Origin: Aureimonas phyllosphaerae
Lineage (GTDB): Bacteria; Pseudomonadota; Alphaproteobacteria; Rhizobiales; Rhizobiaceae
Direction of reading: 5' to 3'
Length of the DNA stretch: 64,000 nucleotides
Assembly: GCF_900113065.1 (NCBI RefSeq)
Contig: NZ_FOOA01000006.1
Location: forward strand, 124,001 to 188,000
Shown here: in pieces, positions 27,504 to 37,200 of the stretch
Layout: each line of letters starts with the position of its first letter
Numbering within the stretch: the first letter of the stretch is position 1
Notes under the pieces: model-generated
The model's database searches: none
Told to the model about the DNA's origin: nothing
What the model saw: the letters and a program-made list of their open reading frames with translations, nothing else
Program-made: the position numbers and the translations under genes

Positions 27504-28835
27504 ATGCACTCCATCGCACGCGTCGGCCTTGCCGCCGATCTCCACGCCTATGCGGACAAGCATGGAGCGGTGACGGTCGGTGTCGCCGGGGCGGGACAGA
27601 TGGGCATCGACCTCCTCGTCCAGCTGAGGCTGATGCCGGGTGTCCGGCTCGGCGCCGTGTCGACCTCCCGCGCCGCCGAGACGGAGGCCGCGCTCGCCTA
27701 TGCCGGCTATGCGCCGGAGGAAAGCGCACGGGCCGAGCGCGCCGCCGACGTCGACGCCGCGATCGAGGCGGGCCGCGCGGCGATCGTGCCGGACGCCTCG
27801 CTCCTGTGCGAGGCCGGCCGCATCGACGTCGTGGTGGATGCGACGGGCAGCCCGAGCTTCGGCACGACGCTGGCGCTGAAGGCCTTTGCGGCCGGCAAGC
27901 ACGTCGTGATGCTGAACGTCGAGGCCGATATCGCCGTGGGCCGGCATTTCAACGCCGCGGCGAAGCGGGCGGGCGTCGTCTATACGGGCGCGGCGGGCGA
28001 CGAGCCGCACGCGACGATCGAGCTGATCGGCCTCGCCCAGTCGCTCGGCCTCGATATCGTGTGCGCTGGCAAGGGCAAGAACAACCCGCTCGACTTCAAC
28101 GCCGTGCCCGCCGACTACGAGGCCGAAGCGGCCCGGCGCAACATGAACGCACGCATGCTGGTCGAGTTCGTGGACGGATCGAAGACCATGGTCGAGATGG
28201 TGGCGATCGCCAACGCCACCGGACTCGTGCCGGACGTTCCGGGCATGCACGGCCCGAACGCCACCGCCGACGACCTCGCGCAGGTGCTCTGCCCGAAGGA
28301 GGATGGGGGCATCCTGTCGCGCATGGGCTGCGTCGACTACACGATCGGGCGCGGCGTCGCGCCGGGCGTCTTCTGCGTCGTCAAGGGCCGGCATCCGCGC
28401 GTCACCGAGCGCATCGCCGACCTGAAGGTCGGCCCCGGCCCCTGCTTCTCGCTCCTTCGCCCCTTCCACCTCACCTCGATCGAGGTGCCGCTGTCGGCGA
28501 TCCATGCGGCCGTCCACCGCCGCCCGCACATGGAGCCCCTGGATCGGCCGGTCGCCGAGTGCATCGCCGTCGCCAAGCGCGACCTCGCCCCCGGCGAGCG
28601 GCTCGGGCGCATCGGCGAGACGCAGTATCGCGGCTTCGCGATGACTTGGGGGGAAGCGCGCGCGGCCGGCGGCCTGCCGCTCGGCCTCGCCGAGGGCGCC
28701 CGCGTGACCGCTCCGATCAGGGCGGGCGAGAAGATCACCTACGCCAACGCCGCCCCCGACGAGAGCCTCGAGATCACCCGCGTGCGCCGCGAGTTGGACG
28801 CGGCGGACGAGCGGTTCGTCGGCCGGGTCGCCTGA
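27504..28835 (+). CDS. NAD(P)-dependent oxidoreductase with SAF domain (homoserine dehydrogenase-like)
   Basis: 443 residues. The N-terminal Rossmann fold has VGVAGAGQMGIDLLVQL (about 21-37) and DVVVDATGSPSFG (about 110-122); the middle part (about 170-330) resembles the catalytic half of homoserine dehydrogenase-like enzymes (CAGKGKNNPLDFNAVP); the C-terminus (about 345-440) is a SAF domain (CIAVAKRDLAPGERLGRIG). Such proteins are distinct from true homoserine dehydrogenase and often sit with carboxylate or sugar-acid transporters; the substrate is unknown. Start ATG 27504 chosen because the typical N-terminus begins here; ATG 27423 and 27474 lie in frame upstream without ribosome sites. It is divergent from tctD, so its substrate may derive from the Tct cargo. 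Confidence 0.8.
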   Translation: MHSIARVGLAADLHAYADKHGAVTVGVAGAGQMGIDLLVQLRLMPGVRLGAVSTSRAAETEAALAYAGYAPEESARAERAADVDAAIEAGRAAIVPDASLLCEAGRIDVVVDATGSPSFGTTLALKAFAAGKHVVMLNVEADIAVGRHFNAAAKRAGVVYTGAAGDEPHATIELIGLAQSLGLDIVCAGKGKNNPLDFNAVPADYEAEAARRNMNARMLVEFVDGSKTMVEMVAIANATGLVPDVPGMHGPNATADDLAQVLCPKEDGGILSRMGCVDYTIGRGVAPGVFCVVKGRHPRVTERIADLKVGPGPCFSLLRPFHLTSIEVPLSAIHAAVHRRPHMEPLDRPVAECIAVAKRDLAPGERLGRIGETQYRGFAMTWGEARAAGGLPLGLAEGARVTAPIRAGEKITYANAAPDESLEITRVRRELDAADERFVGRVA

Positions 28836-28857
28836 TGTTAAACTCCGAGGTTTCCTC

Positions 28858-29358
28858 ATGACCGTCGTAATGGGCGGTATCGGCCTCCTTCCCACCTTGC
28901 GGCAGGCCTCGTTCATGCAAGCCGGGTCCGAACCATCGACCGATGCTACGACGATCGGGACGTGCCTTGCGGGTCACTGGAACAGGCGCGAGCAAGCGAC
29001 CTGCATCGGCGAGATCGCAACGTCATTCCGGCGCAAAAACTCCAAAGAACCAGTGTCTGTACAAACCTACTTCTGCACGGCGCGGGAGTTGGCGGCGTGG
29101 GACGTGGTTCTCAACGAGAACTACGCCGCGCAGCTGCGGAGCATCGAACGCGCCGATGAGCCGGACGGCTCCGTCCGGCGCGATCAGATGGAAGCCCTGC
29201 GCACCGCCCAACGTTTGTGGATCCAGTTCCGGGATGCGGAGATGGAGCGGGAGCGCGCCAATTCGCACGGAGCAAACTCGGTGTGGATGACCGCCAACGT
29301 CGAGACGGTCGGGCTGGAGATGACGGCGCGCCGCGCCATCGACCTCAGCCTCGACTGA
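28858..29358 (+). CDS. LprI/DUF1311-like protein
   Basis: 166 residues. The region about 70-145 matches the LprI N-terminal (DUF1311) pattern: a Cys followed by REL-WD-LN-NY (CTARELAAWDVVLNENY) and later RTAQRLWIQFRDAEMERE. LprI of mycobacteria is described as a lysozyme inhibitor; most relatives are uncharacterised secreted proteins. Only a weak hydrophobic N-terminus is visible (MTVVMGGIGLLPTL), so export is uncertain. Three cysteines are present. Its base composition is visibly less GC-rich than its neighbours, suggesting later acquisition. GAGG precedes ATG 28858. It converges with tonB across 60 bases. Confidence 0.75.
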   Translation: MTVVMGGIGLLPTLRQASFMQAGSEPSTDATTIGTCLAGHWNRREQATCIGEIATSFRRKNSKEPVSVQTYFCTARELAAWDVVLNENYAAQLRSIERADEPDGSVRRDQMEALRTAQRLWIQFRDAEMERERANSHGANSVWMTANVETVGLEMTARRAIDLSLD

Positions 29359-29418
29359 CAGGCTTCTGGGCTGGAATCGATGGGCGCCTTTGTGAACTGG
29401 GCCGTCCATACGTCGTCA

Positions 29419-30366
29419 TTATCGATAATCGAACGGCAAGGTGATGTCCTTGCTTCTCCCTTCCGGTGGAGGCGGGAAGGGGCTCGCCCGCCGGACGATC
29501 GATCGAGCGGCCTCGTCCAGAATCGGGTTGCCGGATGATCGGCTTACCCGGATGCCAGATGCGCTGCCGCTTGCGGTGATTGTAAAGGAGACGACGACCC
29601 GTCCGCTCCCGCCACCGCGTGGGGTGCGCTTGAAGCGAACGACACGAGCTTGGACCTGTGCCTCCCAGCGCTTTTCCGCCGAAGCACTCGGCCGCGCGCG
29701 CTGACCCTGCGAGGTCTCCGGCGCGGCGCGCGAGGCGCTGGAGGCCGGGGCGGCGGCCTGTCGGCGTTCGGTGCGGGGCCGCTCGCGTTCGCGCGGCCGC
29801 TCCACCTCGCGCGGGCGTTCCGGCCTGCGCTCGGCGACCTCTCGCCGCGGCTCGGGCGGGCGAGGTCGGGCGCGCGGGACCGGCGCGTTGATCACGGCTT
29901 CCGCCGGCGTCTCGACGGCGGGCGGCGGCTCGGGCTGGGGTTCCGGCGGCGGCTCGGGCAGGGGCTCGGGGTCCACGACCGGGGGTGGCTCCTCCACCGC
30001 CGGGGGCGCCTCCTCGACGGGCGGCGGGGGATCGGGTTCGGGGGGCGGCGCAATGGCCTCGGGCGGCGGTGGCTCGGGTTCCGGCTCCGGCGGCAGCGGT
30101 TCGGGCGGCGTTTCCTGCGGCTGCTCAGTGGGCTCCGGCGCTTCCACGGCAGGCGCGGCCGGCGGCGCGGCCTCCGGCGGCGCGAGTTCCATCAGGATCG
30201 GCGCCTCGGGCGCGCCGGCCGGCGGGGTGGCGATCGGGGGCATCTGCACGAAGAACCAGGCAGCCGCGGCATGGGCGGTGGCGATGCAAAGCATCGCCGT
30301 GCCCCAGCGCGCGACGCTCATCGTGGTGGAGCCGCGTTCGAGATCGTCGGGACGGGCGAGCGTCAT
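29419..30366 (-). CDS. tonB: TonB energy-transducing protein
   Basis: 315 residues: N-terminal signal anchor (about 23-42, TAMLCIATAHAAAAWFFVQM), a very long proline/glutamate-rich periplasmic spacer (about 45-160, many PEP and PPP units), an arginine-rich stretch (about 170-215) and a C-terminal TonB domain (about 235-315; RVVVSFTITASGSASGIRV and SPFPPPPEGRSKDITLPFDY). It couples proton-motive force from ExbBD to outer-membrane receptors for siderophores, haem or other large ligands. Its ATG overlaps the exbD stop by four bases. Probably iron-regulated from the candidate RirA site before exbB. The internal ATG near codon 16 is an alternative start. Confidence 0.92.
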   Translation of the reverse strand: MTLARPDDLERGSTTMSVARWGTAMLCIATAHAAAAWFFVQMPPIATPPAGAPEAPILMELAPPEAAPPAAPAVEAPEPTEQPQETPPEPLPPEPEPEPPPPEAIAPPPEPDPPPPVEEAPPAVEEPPPVVDPEPLPEPPPEPQPEPPPAVETPAEAVINAPVPRARPRPPEPRREVAERRPERPREVERPRERERPRTERRQAAAPASSASRAAPETSQGQRARPSASAEKRWEAQVQARVVRFKRTPRGGGSGRVVVSFTITASGSASGIRVSRSSGNPILDEAARSIVRRASPFPPPPEGRSKDITLPFDYR

Positions 30367-30818
30367 GGTTGCGGGGCGGCCCCGGCGGCGGGCGCGGCGC
30401 CCGTGTTCTCGAGCCCGACCAGCGCGATCTTGAGATAGCCCGCGTCCCGCAGCGCGTTCATCACCTCCATGAGGTCGCCGTAGTCGACGGCGGCATCGGC
30501 GCGCAGGAAGATGCGCTCGTCCCGGTTGCCCCCGGTGCGCGCGTCGATCGCCGACCGCAAGGCCTCGCGGGCGATCGCCTCCTCCCCGAGCACGAGGTTC
30601 AGGTCGTCCTGCACGGTGAGATAGAGCGGCTCGTCGGTGCGCGGCTGGGGCAGCGCGTTGGAGACGGGAAGGTCCACCGGCACGTCGACCGTGGAAAGCG
30701 GCGCGGCCACCATGAAGATGATGAGAAGCACGAGGACGACGTCGATGAAGGGCGTGACGTTGATCTCGGAGACTTCGCCAGAATCGTCGTCGTCGGAGCT
30801 TTTCAGGCTGACACCCAT
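30363..30818 (-). CDS. exbD: ExbD, TonB-system proton channel subunit
   Basis: 151 residues with one N-terminal transmembrane helix (about 21-42) holding the key Asp in [20 protein letters not shown], followed by a periplasmic domain ([20 protein letters not shown]). Start ATG 30818 ([12 protein letters not shown]) lies four bases after the exbB stop; the frame extends upstream into exbB but that is a shadow. Confidence 0.94.
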   Translation of the reverse strand: MGVSLKSSDDDDSGEVSEINVTPFIDVVLVLLIIFMVAAPLSTVDVPVDLPVSNALPQPRTDEPLYLTVQDDLNLVLGEEAIAREALRSAIDARTGGNRDERIFLRADAAVDYGDLMEVMNALRDAGYLKIALVGLENTGAAPAAGAAPQP

Positions 30819-30822
30819 CGCG

Positions 30823-31905
<1,083 letters not shown>

Positions 31906-31987
31906 CGTCGACCTTTTTCGCCGATCGGGCGGGGAGCGCCCGTGCCTCGATGACAGCCGGAGGGAGGGCCAGCTGCCGATCGGCAAT

Positions 31988-32008
31988 ACATGAACATCTA
32001 AGTCATGT
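31988..32008. promoter_or_regulatory. Candidate iron-responsive (RirA, IRO box) operator upstream of exbB
   Basis: ACATGA-N9-TCATGT is a perfect six-base inverted repeat containing TGA-N9-TCA, the published pattern of the rhizobial IRO box. It sits 83-103 bases before exbB, in the 301-base divergent gap to tkt (31906-32206), which otherwise holds no gene I can see. RirA represses iron-uptake genes in iron-replete rhizobia, so its place before the TonB system fits. Confidence 0.6.
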
Positions 32009-32206
32009 TTTCCATACGCATCGGGTCCCGATCGCACAAGCCCCTGTGCGAGGCCGTCTTCTCGCTTCGGGGCGACGGCGCGTCGCGCGCCCCCATCGAC
32101 ACCGGCGCCGCGCGCTCCACCATAAGGCCGGAGATGAGCGGGACGCCGCGTCGCTCGGGGTCGAACCCTCGCGACGCGCCCGGCCTCGAACCACAAGGAA
32201 CGCCCC

Positions 32207-34303
32207 ATGAGCGCGAACCCCACAGCCGCCAACGCCGGATCCAGCGAGAGCGGCTCGCCCGAGCAGCTGGCGATCGACACGATCCGCACCCTGTCGATGG
32301 ACGCCGTCCTGAAGGCGCATTCCGGCCATGTCGGCGCGCCGCTGGGCCTTGCGCCGGTCGCCTACACGCTGTGGACCGAGTTCATGCGCTACGATCCCGG
32401 CCAGCCGGACTGGCCGAACCGGGACCGCTTCGTGCTATCGGTCGGCCACGGCTCGATGCTGCTTTACTCGGTGCTGCATCTCGCGGGCGTCGAGGAGATC
32501 GACGCGCACGGCAAGAAGACCGGCAAGCCGGCCGTCTCGCTCGACGACGTCAAGGCGTTCCGCCAGCTCTCGTCGAAGACGCCGGGCCACCCGGAATATC
32601 GGATGACCACAGGCGTCGAGACGACGACCGGCCCGCTCGGTCAGGGCTGCGGCAACTCGGTCGGCATGGCGATCGCCGAACGCTGGCTCGCCGCGCGCTA
32701 CAACAAGCCGGAGGCCAAGGTCTTCGATCACGACGTGATCGTGCTCTGCGGCGACGGCGACATGATGGAGGGCGTGTCCTCCGAGGCCGCCTCGCTCGCC
32801 GGCCACCTGAAGCTCTCGAACCTTCTCTGGATCTACGACAACAACAAGGTCTCGATCGAGGGCTTCACCAGCCTCGCCTTCTCCGAAGACGTCGCGAAGC
32901 GCTTCCGCGGCTACGGCTGGAAGACCCTGCACGTGTCCGACGCCAACGACCGGTCGGCGATCCGCCGCGCCATGGAGGAGTTCCGCGCGACCGACGACCG
33001 GCCGACGCTCGTCGTCGTCGACAGCGTGATCGGCTACGGCCTCGCGAAGCAGCAGGGCACGGCCGCCGCCCATGGCGAGGCCTTCGACGCCGAGGATGTG
33101 AAGGGCGCCAAGCGCTCCTACGGCTGGCCGGAGGACAAGGACTTCTACGTGCCGGACGGCGTCGCCGCCGATTTCCGCGGTCGCGTCGAGACGCGCGGCA
33201 AGGCCGCGCGCGAGGCCTGGGAGGCCGACTTCGCCCGCTACCGACAGGCCCATCCCGAGCTTGCCGCCGAGATCGACGCCATGCGCGAAGGCCGGCTGCC
33301 GGACGGCTGGGATGCCTCCATCCCGAGCTTCGAGCCGGACGCCAAAGGCATCGCCTCGCGCGATGCGTCCGGCAAGGTGCTGAACGCGATCGCCGAACGC
33401 GTACCCTTCCTCGTCGGCGGCTCGGCGGACCTTGCGCCGTCCAACAAGTCCAAGCTCGGCTTCGAGGGAGCGGGTAGCTTCTCGGCGGACGACTATGCCG
33501 GGCGGAACCTCCATTTCGGCATCCGCGAACACGGCATGGGCGCCGTCGTCAACGGCATGGCGCTCTCCTACGTGCGCCCCTACGGCGCGACGTTCCTCGT
33601 CTTCTCCGACTACATGCGCGCGCCCGTGCGCCTGTCGGCGATCATGGAGATCCCCGCGGTCTGGGTCTTCACGCACGATTCGATCGGCGTCGGCGAGGAT
33701 GGGCCGACCCACCAGCCCGTGGAGCACCTCGCCTCGCTTCGCGCGATCCCGGGCCTCAACACGATCCGCCCCTGCGACGCCAACGAGACGGCGGAAGCTT
33801 GGCGCGTCGCGATGGAGCAGACCCACGAGCCGACCGCGCTTGTCCTGTCGCGCCAGCCGCTGCCGACGCTCGACCGCTCGAAATTCGCGCCCGCTTCGAA
33901 CCTTCGCCGCGGCGCCTACATCCTCGCCGAGGCCGAGGGCGGCAAGCCGGACGTGATCCTCCTGGCCACCGGGTCCGAGGTCTCGCTCTGCGTTGCCGCG
34001 CGCGAGACGCTCGCGGGGGAGGGCATCAAGGCGCGGGTCGTCTCGATGCCGTCGTGGCACCTCTTCGAGCGACAGGACGAGAGCTACCGCGACGAAGTGC
34101 TGCCGCCGGACGTCATGGCCCGTGTCGCGGTGGAGCAGGGCGGGTCGCTCGGCTGGGACCAGTATGCCGGCTCCAAGGGCGCCAAGATCGTCATGAAGAC
34201 CTTCGGCGCCTCCGCCCCGATCGCCAAGCTCCAGGAGAAGTTCGGCTTCACGGTCGACAACGTCGTCAAGCTCGCGCGCGAACAGGTGGCGGCCGGCCGC
34301 TGA
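32207..34303 (+). CDS. tkt: Transketolase
   Basis: 698 residues, full length. Thiamine-diphosphate region: [20 protein letters not shown] (about 182-201) and the following [14 protein letters not shown]; the pyrimidine domain has [17 protein letters not shown] with the catalytic Glu (about 438-454); the C-terminal domain carries [10 protein letters not shown] and ATGSEVSL. It transfers two-carbon units in the pentose phosphate or Calvin pathway. AAGGAA lies before ATG 32207. Followed by gnd after 49 bases and a HAD phosphatase gene, probably one operon. Confidence 0.96.
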   Translation: MSANPTAANAGSSESGSPEQLAIDTIRTLSMDAVLKAHSGHVGAPLGLAPVAYTLWTEFMRYDPGQPDWPNRDRFVLSVGHGSMLLYSVLHLAGVEEIDAHGKKTGKPAVSLDDVKAFRQLSSKTPGHPEYRMTTGVETTTGPLGQGCGNSVGMAIAERWLAARYNKPEAKVFDHDVIVLCGDGDMMEGVSSEAASLAGHLKLSNLLWIYDNNKVSIEGFTSLAFSEDVAKRFRGYGWKTLHVSDANDRSAIRRAMEEFRATDDRPTLVVVDSVIGYGLAKQQGTAAAHGEAFDAEDVKGAKRSYGWPEDKDFYVPDGVAADFRGRVETRGKAAREAWEADFARYRQAHPELAAEIDAMREGRLPDGWDASIPSFEPDAKGIASRDASGKVLNAIAERVPFLVGGSADLAPSNKSKLGFEGAGSFSADDYAGRNLHFGIREHGMGAVVNGMALSYVRPYGATFLVFSDYMRAPVRLSAIMEIPAVWVFTHDSIGVGEDGPTHQPVEHLASLRAIPGLNTIRPCDANETAEAWRVAMEQTHEPTALVLSRQPLPTLDRSKFAPASNLRRGAYILAEAEGGKPDVILLATGSEVSLCVAARETLAGEGIKARVVSMPSWHLFERQDESYRDEVLPPDVMARVAVEQGGSLGWDQYAGSKGAKIVMKTFGASAPIAKLQEKFGFTVDNVVKLAREQVAAGR

Positions 34304-34352
34304 GCCGCCCGCTGCCCTCACCAACCGACGCAACGAACATCGCAGGACCCAC

Positions 34353-35330
34353 ATGCAGATCGCGATCATCGGCCTCGGCCGCATGGGCGGCAACATCGCC
34401 CGCCGCCTCCTGGCGCACGGCCACGAATGCCTCGTCTTCGACCGCAACGCGGAGGCCGTGTCGGGCCTTCAGGGCGAGGGCGCCAAGGGCGCGTCGTCGC
34501 TCGCGGACCTTGCCGGCCAGTTTGCTGGGCGCCGCGTCTTCTGGGTCATGCTGCCGGCCGGCGAGCCGACGGAGGCCACGATCCGCGAACTCAGCGATCT
34601 CGCCGCGCCCGGCGACGTCGTGATCGACGGCGGCAACTCCTTCTATAAGGACGACATCCGCCGCGCCAAGGAACTGGAGCCGAAGGGCATCCGATACGTC
34701 GACGTCGGCACCTCGGGCGGCGTCTGGGGGCTGGAGCGCGGCTACTGCATGATGATCGGCGGACCGGAGGACACGGTGCGCGAACTCGATCCCGTCTTCG
34801 ACGCGCTGGCGCCGGGATACGGCGACATCGAGCGCACACGCGGCCGGCACGCGGCCGACGACCGGGCCGAGCGCGGCTATATCCATGCCGGGCCTGCGGG
34901 CGCGGGCCACTTCGTCAAGATGGTACACAACGGCATCGAGTACGGGCTGATGCAGGCCTATGCGGAAGGCTTCGACATCCTGAAGACCAAGAACTCCGAG
35001 CATCTTCCGCCGGACGAGCGCTTCGACCTCAACCTCCCCGACATCGCCGAGGTCTGGCGCCGCGGTTCGGTGATCTCGTCCTGGCTTCTCGACCTCACCG
35101 CGATCGCGCTGGCCGGCGACCGAAACCTCGACCACTTCTCCGGCAACGTCGCCGATAGTGGCGAGGGGCGCTGGACGCTGGAGGCGGCGATGGAGGAGGC
35201 GGTGCCGGTCAACGTCCTGTCGGCCGCGCTCTACGCGCGCTACCGCTCGCGCCAGATGGCGACCTTCGGCGACAAGATGCTGTCGGCCATGCGCTACGGC
35301 TTCGGCGGCCACGTCGAGATCCCGCAATAG
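34353..35330 (+). CDS. gnd: 6-Phosphogluconate dehydrogenase, decarboxylating (short form)
   Basis: 325 residues, the short class, which often prefers NAD+ over NADP+. Nucleotide-binding [19 protein letters not shown] at the N-terminus with an acidic residue after strand 2 (LVFDRN), consistent with NAD+; substrate motif [12 protein letters not shown] (about 90-101), [16 protein letters not shown] and [18 protein letters not shown] with catalytic Lys. A short arginine-rich insert ([17 protein letters not shown], about 157-173) lies before the Lys region. Oxidises 6-phosphogluconate to ribulose 5-phosphate, feeding Rpe and Tkt. Confidence 0.93.
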   Translation: MQIAIIGLGRMGGNIARRLLAHGHECLVFDRNAEAVSGLQGEGAKGASSLADLAGQFAGRRVFWVMLPAGEPTEATIRELSDLAAPGDVVIDGGNSFYKDDIRRAKELEPKGIRYVDVGTSGGVWGLERGYCMMIGGPEDTVRELDPVFDALAPGYGDIERTRGRHAADDRAERGYIHAGPAGAGHFVKMVHNGIEYGLMQAYAEGFDILKTKNSEHLPPDERFDLNLPDIAEVWRRGSVISSWLLDLTAIALAGDRNLDHFSGNVADSGEGRWTLEAAMEEAVPVNVLSAALYARYRSRQMATFGDKMLSAMRYGFGGHVEIPQ

Positions 35331-35331
35331 C

Positions 35332-36168
35332 ATGGCGGACGCGCTCGATCCGGCCAAGGCGAGGGCGATCCGCCTCGTGATCTGCGACATCGACGGCACG
35401 ATCGTGCGCGACGACAAGACCCTGTCGGACGCGACGGTCGCGGCCGTCGCGCGGGCGCGCGAGGCCGGCATCGCGGTGACCCTCATCAGCGCGCGGCCCG
35501 CGAGCGGGCTCGGGCGCATCGTCGGAGACCTCGGGATCGAGGGCGCGGTCGGTGCCTTCAACGGCGGCACGCTGTTCGAGGCCGGCGGCGACGTGATCGA
35601 GGCGCATCGCCTCGCGCCGGGCGACGCCAGGCGTGCGGTCGAGGCGCTGGACGGGGCCGGGGTGCCCGTCTGGGTGTTCGCGGACGGGCTCTGGCTCGCC
35701 CGCAGCGAGGACGCGCTGCACGGCGACCGCGAGCGCAAGGCGGCCCAGCTCGACCCGACGATCGTCCAGGACTTCTCGCCTTGGTTCGATCGCACCGACA
35801 AGGTCGTCGGCGTGTCGGACGATCATCCGCTGGTCGAGCGCATGGAACGCGAGATCGGCGATCTTCTCGGCGAGACCGCCAACGTCGTGCGCTCGCAGCT
35901 CTATTTCCTCGACGTGACCGCCAAAGTCGCCAACAAGGGCGACGGCGCGGCCTTCCTCGCCAAGGCCCACGGCGTGCCGTTGGAGGAGACCGCGGCGGTC
36001 GGCGACATGCCCAACGACATTCCGATGCTCCGGCGCGCCGGCCTCGGCGTCGCGATGGGGCAGGGAAGCGAAGCGGTCCGCCGCGCCGCCGGCTACGTCA
36101 CCGCCTCCAACGAGGAGGACGGGGTGGCGAAGTTCCTCGACCGGCTCGTGGAGGCGCGGCGGAGCTAG
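35332..36168 (+). CDS. Cof-type HAD-IIB phosphatase
   Basis: 278 residues. HAD motif I ICDIDGTIVRDDKTLS (nucleophile Asp about 20), motif II region TLISARPASGL, Lys in VTAKVANKGDGA, and motif IV GDMPNDIPMLRRAG; the Cof-type cap lies between about 85 and 190. The family dephosphorylates sugar phosphates and similar metabolites; the substrate is unknown but linkage to gnd and tkt suggests a sugar phosphate. The ATG follows the gnd stop by one base. The end overlaps the convergent LysR gene by four bases. Confidence 0.87.
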   Translation: MADALDPAKARAIRLVICDIDGTIVRDDKTLSDATVAAVARAREAGIAVTLISARPASGLGRIVGDLGIEGAVGAFNGGTLFEAGGDVIEAHRLAPGDARRAVEALDGAGVPVWVFADGLWLARSEDALHGDRERKAAQLDPTIVQDFSPWFDRTDKVVGVSDDHPLVERMEREIGDLLGETANVVRSQLYFLDVTAKVANKGDGAAFLAKAHGVPLEETAAVGDMPNDIPMLRRAGLGVAMGQGSEAVRRAAGYVTASNEEDGVAKFLDRLVEARRS

Positions 36169-37061
36169 TCCGCCTCGCCGAGGGCGCCGGCCAGAAAGTC
36201 GACGATCTGGCCGCCGAGCGGGCCCGGCGCGCGGTCGATCGACCAGGCGGCGCCGAGCGCACGCACAGGATGCAGCCGGTTGTCCGCGCTGCGCAGGCGC
36301 TTCACCGCGCCCGATGCCTCCTCGCGCGCGAAGAACGCCTCGTTGGTGAAGCACCAGCCAAAGCCGCCCGTCACCAGCATCCGGATGTGTTCGAGGTCGT
36401 TGGAGGTCCAGACGTCCGGGCCGAACACGCGGCCCAGGCGCTCCACGTCGACGCCGGGATCGCCGATGAAGTAGATCTGCCGCTCCGACTGGAAGGCCTC
36501 GATCGGGATCGGCTGCGCCATCCGCGCGAGCGGATGGGTCGCAGCCGCCACCGGCCACATCGTCACGTTGCGGAACGAGCGGGCCGTCATGTCGGCCGGA
36601 ACGTTGGCGAGGAAGGTCAGCGCGAAGTCGACATCGCCGCTGCGCAGGGTTTCCCAGAGCGTGTTGAGCGAGCTCGTGAAGAGCTGGACACGGGCGCGCG
36701 GGCGCGCCGCGTCGAAGCGCTGGAGCGCGGCGTGAAGATGGTCGAGCGGGAAGAGGACGTCGACCGCGATGCGGATGCGCGTTTCCTCGCCCTTCTCCAG
36801 CGCCTTCATGTGGGCCGTCAGGCGGCGCGCGCTTTCCACGAGGAAGCTGGCTTCCGCAAACACCGCCCGGCCGCGGCGCGTGAGCTCGGGCTGGCGCGTG
36901 ACGCGCTCCAGAAGTGGGAAGCCGCAGTGCCGCTCGATCTGGGCGACCGCATAGGACACCGAGGAGACCGCCCGGTTGAGGCGGCGCGCCGCGCCCGTGA
37001 AGCTGCCCTCCTCCACCACCGTCACAAAGGTGCGGAGCTGGTCGATCAGATTGGGGTTCAT
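36165..37061 (-). CDS. LysR-family transcriptional regulator
   Basis: 298 residues: N-terminal helix-turn-helix (LRTFVTVVEEGSFTGAARRL ... AVSSVSYAVAQIERHCG) and an effector-binding domain from about 90. Divergent from the ABC importer/ligase operon starting at 37201, which it most likely controls; a large dyad lies in the 139-base gap. The effector is probably the acid or CoA ester handled by that operon (inference). Confidence 0.9.
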   Translation of the reverse strand: MNPNLIDQLRTFVTVVEEGSFTGAARRLNRAVSSVSYAVAQIERHCGFPLLERVTRQPELTRRGRAVFAEASFLVESARRLTAHMKALEKGEETRIRIAVDVLFPLDHLHAALQRFDAARPRARVQLFTSSLNTLWETLRSGDVDFALTFLANVPADMTARSFRNVTMWPVAAATHPLARMAQPIPIEAFQSERQIYFIGDPGVDVERLGRVFGPDVWTSNDLEHIRMLVTGGFGWCFTNEAFFAREEASGAVKRLRSADNRLHPVRALGAAWSIDRAPGPLGGQIVDFLAGALGEAD

Positions 37062-37133
37062 TCGAAGGATCCGAACGATCTATGCGATCGATTACGTATT
37101 CCTGAAAGCGCTTCGCTTTGCTAGCCTCCTTCT

Positions 37134-37163
37134 GGTTGTGCCGATTGGGAGATCGGACCAACC
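37134..37163. promoter_or_regulatory. Large imperfect dyad before the importer/ligase operon
   Basis: GGTTGTGCCGAT and ATCGGACCAACC are 12-base arms with ten matching positions around TGGGAG, 38-67 bases before ATG 37201. It may be the LysR operator or a leader hairpin just ahead of the GGGAGGAGG ribosome site. It does not show a clean T-N11-A core. Confidence 0.4.
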
Positions 37164-37200
37164 CGTATCGGCACTGACAGGCTCTGGGAGGAGGCGGGTC

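Noticed and set aside
29411-29425. ATTATCGATAAT palindrome near the end of tonB as a terminator
   Set aside because: It is short and AT-rich, has no T run and overlaps the end of the tonB coding sequence.
29650-30438. Glycine/serine/arginine-rich plus-strand frames opposite tonB
   Set aside because: They are the complement of the proline-rich TonB spacer, so the low complexity is expected.
36160-36175. Four-base overlap between the HAD gene and the convergent LysR gene as possible annotation error
   Set aside because: Both stops are clear and both products end at normal family lengths; short convergent overlaps are common here.
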